From Haliangium sp963772315 (GTDB taxonomy: Bacteria > Myxococcota_A > Polyangia > Haliangiales > Haliangiaceae), in contig CAVYWJ010000003.1 of assembly GCA_963772315.1 (NCBI GenBank), positions 1,178,001 to 1,242,000 on the forward strand: a DNA stretch of 64,000 bases, given 5' to 3'. Of this stretch, positions 46,017 through 57,122 are shown piece by piece. Each line of letters begins with the position of its first letter. Position 1 is the first letter of the stretch. Under the pieces are notes generated by a model, which was given only the letters and a program-made list of their open reading frames with translations, was not told where the DNA came from and made no database searches. Position numbers and translations under genes: made by a program.

Positions 46017-46073
46017 AGGCATCTCGGACGCCCAGCCCAGGCGTCTCGGACGCCCAGCCCAGGCGTCTGCCCC
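46017..46073. repeat. 22-nt repeat carrying stem-loops between convergent genes
   Basis: Two full 22-nt units (46017-46038 and 46039-46060) plus a partial third. Unit 2 holds the perfect stem GGCGTC-TCG-GACGCC; unit 1 has one mismatch. It fills the spacer between the ends of the AraC and KAS III genes, so it may act as a bidirectional terminator, although no T-tract follows. Confidence 0.5.
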
Positions 46074-46078
46074 GAAGC

Positions 46079-47096
<1,018 letters not shown>

Positions 47097-47223
47097 ATAC
47101 TGGCTCTAGCACGGGCCCTTGTTGCGTTGCAACACGAGAGTCGGAGCCGGGCTGCCTCAACCTCGAAGCCGGCTACTTCAACCAAGGTTGGCTGTCCAGG
47201 ACCGGGAAGAGGCGCGGAACAGC

Positions 47224-49629
47224 TCAGGGCGGGCAGTGCTCGGCGGCCTGGGCATGGCCGAGCGCCTTGGCCTTGCACATGGCGTCGCGGGCAGCGTCGG
47301 GCTTGCCCGCGTGTTTGTACGCCTGGCCGAGCAAGAACAGGGTGCGGGGGTCGTCGGGCGCGGCGGCGAGCGCGGCCTCGAGATCGGGGACCGCGCGCTC
47401 GGGCTGGCGGGCCATGAGATGGGCCTGGCCGCGGGCCAGCAAGGCGCTGGTGCGCAGCGCGCCGGCAGCCGGGTCGTCGATGATTGCCGTCAATGAGGCC
47501 AGGGCGGCCGCGAGCTCGCCCTGCTGCAGCTGGGCCAGGCCGAGGTTGAAGCGGGCGCCGGCAAAGCGCGGCGCCAGGGTCACTGCCTGCTCGTAGGCGC
47601 GAACGGCCTCGACCGGGCGGTCGCGGAACAGGGCCGAGCCCATGGTGTTGTGCGCTGCTGCGTAGTCAGGACACGCGGCAATGGCGCGCTCGGCCGCATC
47701 GGCGACCGCGGCGACGTTGGCGTCGGCGAAGAGACGGGCCCTGGCCAGCCAGTACCAGTACTCGGCCGCGTCGTGCGTGGGCGCGGAGAGAAGGCGCACT
47801 GCCTCGACGTCCTGCTCGCGCCGGCCATCCGGGGCGCCGTCCTGGAGCAGGGTGGCCGCGCGCTCGAGCCGCGCCAGGAGATCGGCAGCGGTGGTCTGGC
47901 ACGCGGCCGGGGCAGCGGGCTCGTCGTGGGCCGCCGACAGGGCGTCGAGGCGAGCGCGCGGAGAGGCCTCGGGGACAGCGACCGCCGCATCGGGTGCCAG
48001 CACCGCAGCGGTAGCGCCGGCGTCCGCCGCCGCTGGGACAGGCGCGTCCTGGTGCGCGATATCGGCGTCGCCAGGCTTGTAGACGGCCCACAGCCCGCCA
48101 GAGCCCGCAGCCACGACCAGGGCCGTGATCGCAGCGGGCACCAGCCAGCGCCGCCGGGGGCGCTGCGCGGGCGCTTGCCTGGGCGCAGGCCCGACCGTGG
48201 GCGCAGGCGTGGCCGGCCGCGGATAGCCGCGCGGCTGCGTGGTCGCGGGGCCGACCTCGGAGGGCTGCGGCGTGAACGCCTGAGGATGCGCGGCCTGAGG
48301 ATGCGCGGCCTGAGGATGCGGGCTCGGCGGCTCCGCAGCGGGCCACGGGGGCGCCTGGGGCTCGGCCACGGCCGGCGAGCCTGGCTGGGGCCACGGCGTG
48401 GCCTGGGGCCCGGCAATGCTCGGCGGCGCGGGCTGGGGCCAGGCTGCGGGCGGGGTGTGCAGCGGGCGCGGCGCCTCGGGGCGGCCGGATACGGTCGGCC
48501 CCGTGGGCGCGCGCGCGGGCTGGCGCGGTGCCTGTCCGCGCTCGGGCATCGATGCCTGTCCGCGTGCGGGCAGCGGTGCCTGTCCGCGCGCGGGTATCGT
48601 GGCCATTGGCTCGGGCGCGGTGTCGAGCGTGCCGCCGGGCGCGGTCCCGGGCGTGGCTGGCGTCCGGTTGATGCCCGCGGCCGCCCCGGACATCGCGCTC
48701 TGGGATGGCGCATGCGGCGCCATCGGCGCGTGCTCCGACACCGAGGTCGACGCGATCAGCCCTTCGAGGCCCACGGCGGTCAGCATGGCCACGCGCATGG
48801 CTGCCATGCTCGCGGGTCGCTCGCTCGGGTGCTTGGCCAGCGCCTGCCTCACCAGTGCGCTGAGCGCGGGCGGCACGTCGGGCGCGAGCGAGTGCACCGG
48901 CGCGGCCTCGTTCATCATGTGCGCGACCAGCATCATGGGCATGGTGGGCCCGTCGAACGGCAGCTGGCCGGTGAGCGCATGGAACATGATCACGCCCAGG
49001 GCATAGACATCGGCGGCCGGCGTGACCTTCTCGCCCTTGCACTGCTCCGGGGACATGTACGCGGGCGTGCCGATGATGACCCCGCTCTGCGTGGCCTCGA
49101 CCCTGGTGAGATCCGGGCGCAGGCGCGCGACGCCGAAGTCGAGGACCTTGACGTAGTCGTCGGTGCCCATGCGGCGGATCAGGAAGATGTTGTCGGGCTT
49201 GAGATCGCGGTGGACGATCCCGGCGCGATGCGCGGCCTCGAGCGCGTCGGCCACCTGGGCGAGAATGAACGCAGCGCGCGCGGGCGGCAGCCGGCCGATG
49301 TCGCGGATCGCGCGGGTCAGCGTGCGGCCCTCGCAGAGCTCCATCACCACGTAGCTCAGGCCGCCGGGCTCGGCTTTGTGCATGTCCGTGTACTCGATGA
49401 TGTGCTCGTGCCGGATCACGTTGGCGGCGCGCGCCTCGGCGAAGAAGCGCTCGAGGTTGGCGCGATCCATCGCGACCTCGGGGCGCAGGGTCTTGAGCGC
49501 CACCGGCCGGTGCAGCTCGACGTCGAGGGCGCGATAGACCTCGCCCATGCCGCCCGCGCCGAGCGGTGACTCGACGCGATAGCGCCCGAGCTGCATGCCG
49601 ATCACGGATGAGCTGCTCGTCGTGTCCAT
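47224..49629 (-). CDS. Eukaryote-like Ser/Thr protein kinase with C-terminal TPR domain
   Basis: 801 aa. The kinase domain (about 15-285) has the P-loop GAGGMGEVY, the ATP Lys in ALKTL, the catalytic loop HRDLKPDN and DFGVAR, so it should be active. A long Pro/Gln/Ala linker (about 305-510) contains short tandem repeats. A membrane helix (about 525-545) follows, then TPR repeats (about 640-800) that should lie outside the cytoplasm. ATG at 49629 starts right at MDTTSSSSVIG; an ATG at 49671 is less likely. Kinases of this type are numerous in myxobacteria. Targets unknown. Confidence 0.92.
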   Translation of the reverse strand: MDTTSSSSVIGMQLGRYRVESPLGAGGMGEVYRALDVELHRPVALKTLRPEVAMDRANLERFFAEARAANVIRHEHIIEYTDMHKAEPGGLSYVVMELCEGRTLTRAIRDIGRLPPARAAFILAQVADALEAAHRAGIVHRDLKPDNIFLIRRMGTDDYVKVLDFGVARLRPDLTRVEATQSGVIIGTPAYMSPEQCKGEKVTPAADVYALGVIMFHALTGQLPFDGPTMPMMLVAHMMNEAAPVHSLAPDVPPALSALVRQALAKHPSERPASMAAMRVAMLTAVGLEGLIASTSVSEHAPMAPHAPSQSAMSGAAAGINRTPATPGTAPGGTLDTAPEPMATIPARGQAPLPARGQASMPERGQAPRQPARAPTGPTVSGRPEAPRPLHTPPAAWPQPAPPSIAGPQATPWPQPGSPAVAEPQAPPWPAAEPPSPHPQAAHPQAAHPQAFTPQPSEVGPATTQPRGYPRPATPAPTVGPAPRQAPAQRPRRRWLVPAAITALVVAAGSGGLWAVYKPGDADIAHQDAPVPAAADAGATAAVLAPDAAVAVPEASPRARLDALSAAHDEPAAPAACQTTAADLLARLERAATLLQDGAPDGRREQDVEAVRLLSAPTHDAAEYWYWLARARLFADANVAAVADAAERAIAACPDYAAAHNTMGSALFRDRPVEAVRAYEQAVTLAPRFAGARFNLGLAQLQQGELAAALASLTAIIDDPAAGALRTSALLARGQAHLMARQPERAVPDLEAALAAAPDDPRTLFLLGQAYKHAGKPDAARDAMCKAKALGHAQAAEHCPP

Positions 49630-49703
49630 GGCGCCGGGCTCGTGTTTCGCACGGAGTCGGCCCCGGTTCAAGCGCGCCGTGGACCGGGCTGCCGGCGCGG
49701 ACG

Positions 49704-50378
<675 letters not shown>

Positions 50379-50697
50379 GGCGGGCGCAGACTAGCGAATT
50401 TTTTTGCCCCTGTCGCGCGCCCGCGCCAGCTGTCAGCGAGCAGTGGAGATCCCGCTGCAAGCCCGGCAATGTGCAAACCCGCTACATCTCGTCGCGGCAA
50501 ATGAGGCGTGAGTGAGGGGATTTACGCGTGATTGTCAAAGTCCACGTACAAGCATGCGCGCGGCCGGGTTGTCGGCGCTCGTTTACGTGTCAACGCGCCC
50601 CCGACCCGGGCGCGGGCGGGCGCGCACGCAGTATGGTTGCACTGCCCGGTGCTCGTGATACAACCCGCGTCGATCGAGGATTCGAGAGGAACCCCCC
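50379..50697. other. Intergenic region between divergent rnhA and lipoprotein genes
   Basis: About 320 nt. A T-run (50399-50405) lies just upstream of rnhA. On the plus strand a weak promoter is possible before the lipoprotein: TTGCAC at 50637, 16 nt, TACAAC at 50659. A ribosome binding site (GAGAGGAA) precedes the ATG at 50698. The readings across this region in other frames have no credible start. Confidence 0.4.
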
Positions 50698-51789
50698 ATG
50701 CGTGCAAATCGTCATTCCAAGTATTTCGCGGTTCTGCTGACGGCCGGCGCTCTGATGTTCGGCGGCTGCAGCAAAGACAAGAAAGACCAGAGCACCGACG
50801 AGGGCGCAGCCCGTCCGGGACACGCCAAGTTCTCGTACCTGCCCAAGGAATCGACCTTCGTCGTGGGCGTGCATCCGCAGCAGCTCGCAGGGAGCACGCT
50901 GTTCAAGGAGCTGGTCGAGCCCACGCTCGCGCAGAACCCGGACAACGAGCTCCAGAAGCTCAAGGACAAGTGCGGCTTCGATCCGCTCACCACGGTCGGC
51001 TCGGTGACCATGGGCGGTGATCCCGACCAGGACAACAACGTGTTCTCGGTCAGCGGCATCACCAAGGACCAGCTGGTCAAGTGCGCGCCGGCCCTGGCCG
51101 CGGAAGAGGGTCAGAAGATCGAGGTGACCGACGACGGCGGCTTCACCAAGATCACGGCCGACGGCGAGACCACCTACCTCGGCTGGCTCGACGACAAGAC
51201 CCTGGTGGGAAGCTCCAAGGCCAAGGACAAGGCCACCATCGAGGCCGTGGTCAAGAGCACCGAGGGTCTCGACAAGAACGTCGAGATGATGAAGCTCATC
51301 GGGCTGGTCGATACCAAGGCGAGCGTATGGTTCGTCCTGCACAATCCCAACCCCGAGAAGCCGGTCCCGGGCGTGCCCGTCCAGGCCAGGGGCATGTTCG
51401 GCGCGATCAACCTGAGCCAGGGCCTGGGGGTGAACTTCACCATCCAGCAGTCCTCTCCGGAAGAGGCGCAGAAGACGGTCGCCATGATGACCGAGCAGCT
51501 CGAAGCCGTGAAGCAGGCCACGCCGTTCGGCAAGTATCTCTCCAAGCTGGTGATGAAGGCCGAGGGCAGCGACGCGCAGTTCGTCCTCAACCTGAGCAAC
51601 GAGGAAGTGAAGGAGCTCGTGCCGATGGTCCAGCAGCAGCTGCTGCCGATGATGATGATGATGGGCGGCGGAATGGGCGGCATGCCGCAGGATGACGTCC
51701 ACGGTGGCGCTGGCCACGAGGAAGGCGCCGTTCCTGCCGAAGGCGCCGCTCCTGCCGAGGGCGCTGCGGCCCCCGCCGGCGCCGAGTAA
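50698..51789 (+). CDS. Lipoprotein, unknown function, first of a paralogous pair
   Basis: 363 aa. A signal peptide with a lipobox (LMFGGC) is followed by a charged linker. The body repeats a layout shared with the next gene: a beta strand (FVVGVHPQQL), a Cys-x-Phe-Asp-Pro (CGFDP) and then a strand ending in Gly. A Met/Gly-rich stretch (MMMMMGGGMGGM) and an Ala/Glu-rich tail close the protein. It is probably a periplasmic or surface lipoprotein. ATG at 50698 has GAGAGGAA upstream. Function unknown; the paralogous pair suggests interaction or duplication. Confidence 0.75.
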   Translation: MRANRHSKYFAVLLTAGALMFGGCSKDKKDQSTDEGAARPGHAKFSYLPKESTFVVGVHPQQLAGSTLFKELVEPTLAQNPDNELQKLKDKCGFDPLTTVGSVTMGGDPDQDNNVFSVSGITKDQLVKCAPALAAEEGQKIEVTDDGGFTKITADGETTYLGWLDDKTLVGSSKAKDKATIEAVVKSTEGLDKNVEMMKLIGLVDTKASVWFVLHNPNPEKPVPGVPVQARGMFGAINLSQGLGVNFTIQQSSPEEAQKTVAMMTEQLEAVKQATPFGKYLSKLVMKAEGSDAQFVLNLSNEEVKELVPMVQQQLLPMMMMMGGGMGGMPQDDVHGGAGHEEGAVPAEGAAPAEGAAAPAGAE

Positions 51790-51915
51790 CTCACTCGGGT
51801 CTCTCGTCGCGGCCGGGCCCTGCGCCAGTCGTGCCGAGCGCAGTCTCTTCAGCTCGCCATCATCGTGATGATGAGGGAGCGGGTATCCGGCGCTCTCCTG
51901 TACCATGCTCTCCTC

Positions 51916-52995
51916 ATGAGATGTTCATGGTCGATTCTGGGGCTCGGGTTGCTCCTCGCTGTGAGCAGCCCGGCGTGCAAGGACAAGAACGAGGAGCCGC
52001 GGCCCCCGCCGCCCGCGCCCGTCGATGTCACCGGGCTCGCCGCCGTGCCGGCCGAGGTGCGCGTGGTGCTGGGCGTCAACGTCGAGTCCATTGCCGACGC
52101 CTGGCCGGTGAAGCGCGCCGTGGAGCAGATGTTCCTGCGCGACCCCGGCCTGGCCGCGCGCGTGGACGGTCTCATCACCACCTGCCGCTTCGATCCGGCC
52201 AAGGATCTACGCAGCCTGGTGGTCGCCCTGGGCGCGGGTGAGAACGCAGAGCAGGCGCTCATGGTGGCGATCGGCAGCTTCTCCGAGGCCGAGGTGGCGA
52301 GCTGCGTGCAGACCAGCCTGACCGAGGACGGCGGCAGCCTGACCCAGTCCGACGTCGACGGCCGGCGCATCTACCAGGCCACCGGCCGGGCCGGTCGAGA
52401 CGAGAGCGTCTGGTTCACGTTCGGCGATCCGCGCACCCTGGTGGTGGCGACCTCTCCGGAGTGGCTGGCCGAAGCCGTGGGCAAGGGCGAGAAGGTGCTG
52501 TCGCGCCAGCCCATGGCTTCGTGGATCGAGCGCGCCGATCCGAATGCAGGCATCTGGGCCGCAGGCGTCATCGACCAGAACATCGGCGCCGAGCTGGTCA
52601 AGCTCGCCGGGGACCAGCTCCGGGCCCCGCCGCAGGCGCTCTACGGCCACATCCACATCAAGGACGGGCTGGCGCTGGCGCTGTCGACGATCGCGGCCTC
52701 GCCCGAAGATGCCTCGGTCCTGGTCGGGCTGGCCCGCGCGCAGCTCGGCGTGGGCGCGCTGGCGCTGCAGCGCTACGGCCTGGGGCCCATCGTGAGCAAG
52801 CTGACCGTCAACGCCGAGGGCGATACCATGCACCTGCGCTTCGCCCTGAGCGCAGAAGAGCTCAAAGACGTTCTCTCACGGATTGACACGACCAACGCGC
52901 CCGAGCAGGATACGCCTTCCGGGAAACCTGCGTCCGGTGGCCTCGAGGCCGAGCCTGGCGCCGCAGACCCGGCCGCCGCCGGCGCTGGTGAATGA
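51916..52995 (+). CDS. Lipoprotein, unknown function, second of a paralogous pair
   Basis: 359 aa. ATG at 51916 starts a signal peptide with a lipobox (VSSPAC); in-frame ATGs at 51865, 51868 and 51871 are possible but add non-signal residues. Like the gene before it, it has VVLGVNVESI, a Cys-x-Phe-Asp-Pro (CRFDP) and a following strand, so the two are homologous over most of their length, though divergent. No catalytic residues are visible. The spacing of 126 nt to the first gene allows cotranscription. Confidence 0.7.
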   Translation: MRCSWSILGLGLLLAVSSPACKDKNEEPRPPPPAPVDVTGLAAVPAEVRVVLGVNVESIADAWPVKRAVEQMFLRDPGLAARVDGLITTCRFDPAKDLRSLVVALGAGENAEQALMVAIGSFSEAEVASCVQTSLTEDGGSLTQSDVDGRRIYQATGRAGRDESVWFTFGDPRTLVVATSPEWLAEAVGKGEKVLSRQPMASWIERADPNAGIWAAGVIDQNIGAELVKLAGDQLRAPPQALYGHIHIKDGLALALSTIAASPEDASVLVGLARAQLGVGALALQRYGLGPIVSKLTVNAEGDTMHLRFALSAEELKDVLSRIDTTNAPEQDTPSGKPASGGLEAEPGAADPAAAGAGE

Positions 52996-53041
52996 CCAGC
53001 TTGGGTGGCCACTCCAATATCGATTCGAGGAGCCGCGAGAG

Positions 53042-53428
53042 ATGTCTTCCAAGACCAAGCAAGTTACGGAGCGTGCCCACCGTCACCGCAGCGACAAGAC
53101 CAAGTCTGCTCGCGAGACGCCGCTCACCCAGGTCAAGCGGCTGCACGGCAGCAAAGAGACCCTGATCGACGCGCTGGCCGCAGACCTGGCCCGCGAGAGC
53201 GGCGACAGCAAGGACGAGGTCAAGGAGCGGCTGGCTGGCGCGCCCAACGCCAAGCTGCTGCGCCTGCACACGGCCCTGGCCAGCGTGCGCGAGAAGTACG
53301 GCAGCAAGGACAAGCTGATCCAGGCCATCAGCCAGGCCAAGGGCCACGGCAAGGATCAGGACTACGCGGCCAAGCTGCAGAGCTACTCGATCACGCGCCT
53401 GCTCGACATGGCGCGCTCGGCTTCCTGA
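53042..53428 (+). CDS. Hypothetical Lys-rich protein
   Basis: 128 aa, not recognised. The N-terminus is strongly basic (MSSKTKQVTERAHRHRSDK), then helices with a high Lys/Leu/Ala content, including HGSKETLIDALAADLARE and YGSKDKLIQAISQAKG, which look like two related helical repeats. It could bind nucleic acid or ribosomes, but no motif shows this. ATG at 53042 has GAGGAG about 7-10 nt upstream. It starts 46 nt after the preceding lipoprotein. Confidence 0.6.
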   Translation: MSSKTKQVTERAHRHRSDKTKSARETPLTQVKRLHGSKETLIDALAADLARESGDSKDEVKERLAGAPNAKLLRLHTALASVREKYGSKDKLIQAISQAKGHGKDQDYAAKLQSYSITRLLDMARSAS

Positions 53429-53534
53429 TCTCGGGCTTCCCCGCGCGTCCTGTCGCGCGCCTCATCTCCGGGAAGCAAGTTCTCGGGGCGGTCCCGGGCT
53501 GTTCACGACAATCACGGACGCGTAGCATCGGCCG

Positions 53535-55382
53535 ATGCTGGTGCGCCGTCCGATCTGGCTAGCGCTCGCGCTGATGCTGGGCCTCGGCGCCTGGCTCCAG
53601 GCCGCGGCGCGCCCCGGCACCCCGTCGCCTGACGGCGCGGATGGCCGCATCTACATCGCGGCCGGCAGCGCGATCGATTTCCGCGTGGTCACCGGGCCTC
53701 TGCCCGCCAGCCGGCTCGGCCCCACGGCGCTGGCCGCGCTGGATTCGCTCGACACCGCGGGAGCCGCCCTGCCCTCGCTCCTGGGCGAGCCGCCCGCGGG
53801 CATGCCGCCTCCGGGCTGGCCCGGCCGCAGCCTGGCCGGCACGCCCGGCGCAGCAGCCGGTCCCATGCCCGTGGACATGCGCCAGGGCCAGGGCCAGGGT
53901 AAGACCGCCTGCGCCTGCGCCACGGACCTGGCCAGTCTCGCGGGCCTGACAGACCCGGGTGACTCCCGGGCCAGCCGCGTCGCCGTGCTGTACGCGACCC
54001 GGAGCTTCACTGTGGACAGCGAGCACGCCGAGGTCCGGCTCCTGCGCCTGCGTGTGCGCTACCACGACGGCCTCGTGGCCTACATCAACGGCCGCGAGGT
54101 AGCGCGGCGCAACCTCGCGCCGGACGCTCGCGGCCTCGCCCTGGCGCAGCTCCCCCACGGTCCCGAGTGGGAGACCTTCTACATCCCCGTGGTGCCCGGT
54201 CTGCTCGTGCGCGGGCCGAACCTCCTGGCCATCGAGGTGCGGCCGTCCGGGAATCGCTCGGCGCCGGCCCTCGACCTCGACCTTGCGGCGGCGACCCGCG
54301 CCCGCATCGTCCGCGGCCCCATGCTCCAGCAGGTGGGCCCCACGTCGGCCGCGATCGTGTTCGAGACCGACTTGCCCACCCAGGCAGTGGTCGAGCACGG
54401 CCCCACGCCCGCGCGCGGCCAGGTGACCCCCTCGGCCGGCGGCGGCCTGGCCATGCGCCACGTCGTGACCCTGCGCGAGCTGCCGCTGGGCCAGCCCGTG
54501 CACTACCGCGTGATCGCCGGCAGCGACGTCTCCGGCGACCTCGTGCTCCATCCTGCGCCCACCCCTGGCGCGGTGCTGCGCTTCGCGGTCTACGGCGACG
54601 TGCGCGGCGGCCACGACGTCCATGCGCGCCTGGTCGCGGCCATGCTCGACGAGGCGCCTGCCCTGGTGCTGGCCACGGGCGACATGGTCCTGCGCGGCAC
54701 CGACGAGGCCGACTGGCAGCGCTTCTTCGAGGTCACGGCGCCGCTCGTCTCCCGGGTTCCCTATTACCCCGTGGCCGGCAACCACGACACGGGCCAGGCC
54801 GGCGACGAGCGCCGGCGCATGAACGAGATCTTCCTGCTCTGGCCCGCGCCGCCGGAGCGGCCGGCGTGGGGCCACTGGTACGCGTTCGATGTCGCCGGCG
54901 TGCACTTCGTGATGCTCGACTCCAACGCGTTCGAGCACGCCGAGCAGCTGGCCTGGCTGGAGCGCGACCTGCGCGCGGCCCGCAAGCGCGGCGTGCGCGC
55001 CATCTTCGCGGCCGTGCACGACGGCCCGTACTCGCGCGGCACGCACCGTGGCAACCAGTACGCGGCCGAGCACTACGTCCCGCTCCTGGCTCGTCACGAC
55101 GTCACCTTGCTGTTCTCGGGCCACGATCACCTCTACCAGCGCGGCCGCGCTGCTGGCCTGGACTACATGGTCTCGGGCGGCGGCGGCGCGCCCCTCTACA
55201 GCGTGCGCTGTGGTGTGCCCGGTCGCCCGCGCTGTGACGCGCCTGACGGCATGCAGCACGTGGCCAGCGAGCATCACTACATCATGGTCACGGTGTACCG
55301 CGAGCACGGCGAGGCCTGTCCCAGGCGCGTCGATGGCACGCCGCTCGAGCGCTGCACCACCTACCGCCTCGGCCGCGACTAG
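53535..55382 (+). CDS. Secreted metallophosphoesterase with fibronectin-like N-domain
   Basis: 615 aa with a signal peptide (about 1-25). The C-terminal part (from about 350) is a calcineurin-like metallophosphoesterase. Its five metal motifs are GDVRGGHD, GDMV, GNHD, VHDGPYS and GHDHLYQR, in the order of purple acid phosphatase-type enzymes. A fibronectin III-like domain (about 255-345, RIVRGPMLQQVGPTSAAIVF) precedes it. The N-terminal 230 residues contain a lectin-like sandwich (LRLRVRYHDGLVAYINGREV) that may bind carbohydrate. The protein should be a phosphatase outside the cytoplasm. The next gene starts 76 nt downstream. Confidence 0.85.
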   Translation: MLVRRPIWLALALMLGLGAWLQAAARPGTPSPDGADGRIYIAAGSAIDFRVVTGPLPASRLGPTALAALDSLDTAGAALPSLLGEPPAGMPPPGWPGRSLAGTPGAAAGPMPVDMRQGQGQGKTACACATDLASLAGLTDPGDSRASRVAVLYATRSFTVDSEHAEVRLLRLRVRYHDGLVAYINGREVARRNLAPDARGLALAQLPHGPEWETFYIPVVPGLLVRGPNLLAIEVRPSGNRSAPALDLDLAAATRARIVRGPMLQQVGPTSAAIVFETDLPTQAVVEHGPTPARGQVTPSAGGGLAMRHVVTLRELPLGQPVHYRVIAGSDVSGDLVLHPAPTPGAVLRFAVYGDVRGGHDVHARLVAAMLDEAPALVLATGDMVLRGTDEADWQRFFEVTAPLVSRVPYYPVAGNHDTGQAGDERRRMNEIFLLWPAPPERPAWGHWYAFDVAGVHFVMLDSNAFEHAEQLAWLERDLRAARKRGVRAIFAAVHDGPYSRGTHRGNQYAAEHYVPLLARHDVTLLFSGHDHLYQRGRAAGLDYMVSGGGGAPLYSVRCGVPGRPRCDAPDGMQHVASEHHYIMVTVYREHGEACPRRVDGTPLERCTTYRLGRD

Positions 55383-55458
55383 ACCGACCGGCCGGGCAGC
55401 GCAGCAATGCGTGCATTCGGCCGAGCGCCGGACGCGGGGCTCGCGGTAGTCTGTAGGC

Positions 55459-56487
55459 ATGGACATCCTCAGGCAGGCCGTGGAGCGGGCCGAGGCCGGC
55501 GAGCCCCTCGCGCTGGTCACGGTCGTGGCCGTTCGCGGCTCGGCGCCGCGCCACACCGGCACCAAGATGCTGGTGACCACCGGCGGCGCCACCACGGGGA
55601 CGGTCGGCGGCGGGCGCATCGAGCGCGAGGCCACCGAGGTCGGCGCCGCGGTCGCGGCCGGCGCACCCGCGCAGCGCATGCGGCATCACCTCGTGCGCGA
55701 TCTCGCCATGTGCTGCGGCGGCAGCATGGAGCTCTACGTCGAGCCCGTGGCGCCCAGCCTGCCGGCCCTGCGCCAGGCGCTCTCGTTCCAGGAGACCCGG
55801 CGCCCCGCGCTCCTGATCACGCCGCTCGACGGCCGGCCCAAGCTGGCCGAGGAGACCGCCACGCTCACGCGCGAGCCCGTGAGCGACGACGAGCGCCTGA
55901 TCGAGCCGATCTGGCCGTCCGAGCGCATGGTCCTCTTCGGCGCCGGCCACGTATCGCGTGCGATCGCCCCGCTGGCGGCGCAGGTCGGCTTCGAGGTCGT
56001 GGTGTGCGACGACGACGAGACCGGCGCGCTGGACAAGCTCGGCCAGCCGGACTGGGTCGCGCGTATCGTCGATTCCTTCGAGCCGCGCGAGGTCGAGGCC
56101 GAGATCGGCCGGCTGGGCCTGGGCGACTACGTGCTCATCGTCACCCGCGACCACGCGGTCGACGAGCGCATCCTCGAGCACGTCCTGCCCAACGACTCCC
56201 TCACCTACCTCGGCCTGATCGGCAGCCGCGGCAAGATCGGCCGCTTCCGCAAGCGCCTCGCGGCCAAGGGCGTGGCCACGGACGAGCGCTGGGCCCGCCT
56301 GCACGCCCCGATCGGCCTCGACATCGGCGCCGAGACCCCGGCCGAGATCGCGATCGCCGTGATCGCGCAGCTCGTCCACGTCCGCCGCCGCGGACCGCGC
56401 TCGCTGCTGGACTTCCCCTCGATCCTGCCCGATCCGCTGTCGGTAGACGGCGCGCAGCCGCCCCCGGCCACGGGAGGCGATGATTGA
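55459..56487 (+). CDS. xdhC: XdhC family protein (molybdenum cofactor insertion)
   Basis: 342 aa. XdhC proteins bind molybdenum cofactor, protect it during sulfuration and insert it into xanthine dehydrogenase-type enzymes. The N-terminal domain has GTVGGGRIE and the Cys pair CCGGSMELY. The C-terminal Rossmann domain has VLFGAGHVSRA and YLGLIGSRGKIGRFRKRL, which is diagnostic. ATG at 55459. It overlaps the next gene by 4 nt (TTGA), and that gene encodes the expected partner nucleotidyltransferase. The enzyme that receives the cofactor is not in this window. Confidence 0.9.
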   Translation: MDILRQAVERAEAGEPLALVTVVAVRGSAPRHTGTKMLVTTGGATTGTVGGGRIEREATEVGAAVAAGAPAQRMRHHLVRDLAMCCGGSMELYVEPVAPSLPALRQALSFQETRRPALLITPLDGRPKLAEETATLTREPVSDDERLIEPIWPSERMVLFGAGHVSRAIAPLAAQVGFEVVVCDDDETGALDKLGQPDWVARIVDSFEPREVEAEIGRLGLGDYVLIVTRDHAVDERILEHVLPNDSLTYLGLIGSRGKIGRFRKRLAAKGVATDERWARLHAPIGLDIGAETPAEIAIAVIAQLVHVRRRGPRSLLDFPSILPDPLSVDGAQPPPATGGDD

Positions 56488-57122
56488 CCGCTCCCGTGAC
56501 CGTCGCCGTGATCCTGGCTGCGGGCGCGGGCCGGCGCGTGGGCGGCGTGGCCAAGGCGCTGCTCCGGCGCGCCGACGGCACCACCTTGCTCGAGGCCGTG
56601 GTCACCTGCGCGCGCGCAGCCGGCGTGTCACGGTGCATCGTCGTGGTGGGTCCTCCGCATGACGGCGTCACCGCTGCCGAGGCCGCCCGGCTCGGTGTGG
56701 CCGTGGCACACAACGCAGACGCGCACCTGGGCATGGCGTCCTCGGTCGCGACCGGCTTCGCGCGCCTGCTCGCCGGCGATCCCGCGCCCGCGGACGACTC
56801 CTCCGCGCCGGCCGAGCAGCCCACGATCGGCCTGCTCTGGCCCGTGGATCACGCGCACGTGCAGCCCGCGACCGTCCGGACGCTCATCCACGCCTGCATG
56901 CCCGATGGCGCAGCCGTGCCCACGTACCAGGGTCGCGGCGGCCATCCAGCGGGCTTTGGCCGCGTGCTCTGGCCCGCGCTCGCGACCTGCGCCGAGGCGC
57001 CCCAGGGCGCGCGCAGCGTGCTCCACGAGCTGGCCCGGATCGCGCCCGACCACGTCGTGCGCATCGAGGTCGATGACGCCGGCGTGATCGCCGATATCGA
57101 CACCCCCGGGGACCGCACCTGA
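56484..57122 (+). CDS. MocA/MobA-like nucleotidyltransferase (molybdenum cofactor)
   Basis: 212 aa. The start of the protein is the NTP-transferase signature (VILAAGAGRRVGGVAKALLR), and WPVDHAHVQPATVRTL is the Asp/His segment of the MocA family. It is probably a CTP:molybdopterin cytidylyltransferase that makes the dinucleotide form of the cofactor, used by xanthine dehydrogenase-type enzymes. TTG at 56484, overlapping the previous stop, is used here; GTG at 56496 is an equally good start. It is translationally coupled to xdhC, so both act in the same pathway. The stop overlaps the next start by 1 nt. Confidence 0.8.
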   Translation: MTAPVTVAVILAAGAGRRVGGVAKALLRRADGTTLLEAVVTCARAAGVSRCIVVVGPPHDGVTAAEAARLGVAVAHNADAHLGMASSVATGFARLLAGDPAPADDSSAPAEQPTIGLLWPVDHAHVQPATVRTLIHACMPDGAAVPTYQGRGGHPAGFGRVLWPALATCAEAPQGARSVLHELARIAPDHVVRIEVDDAGVIADIDTPGDRT

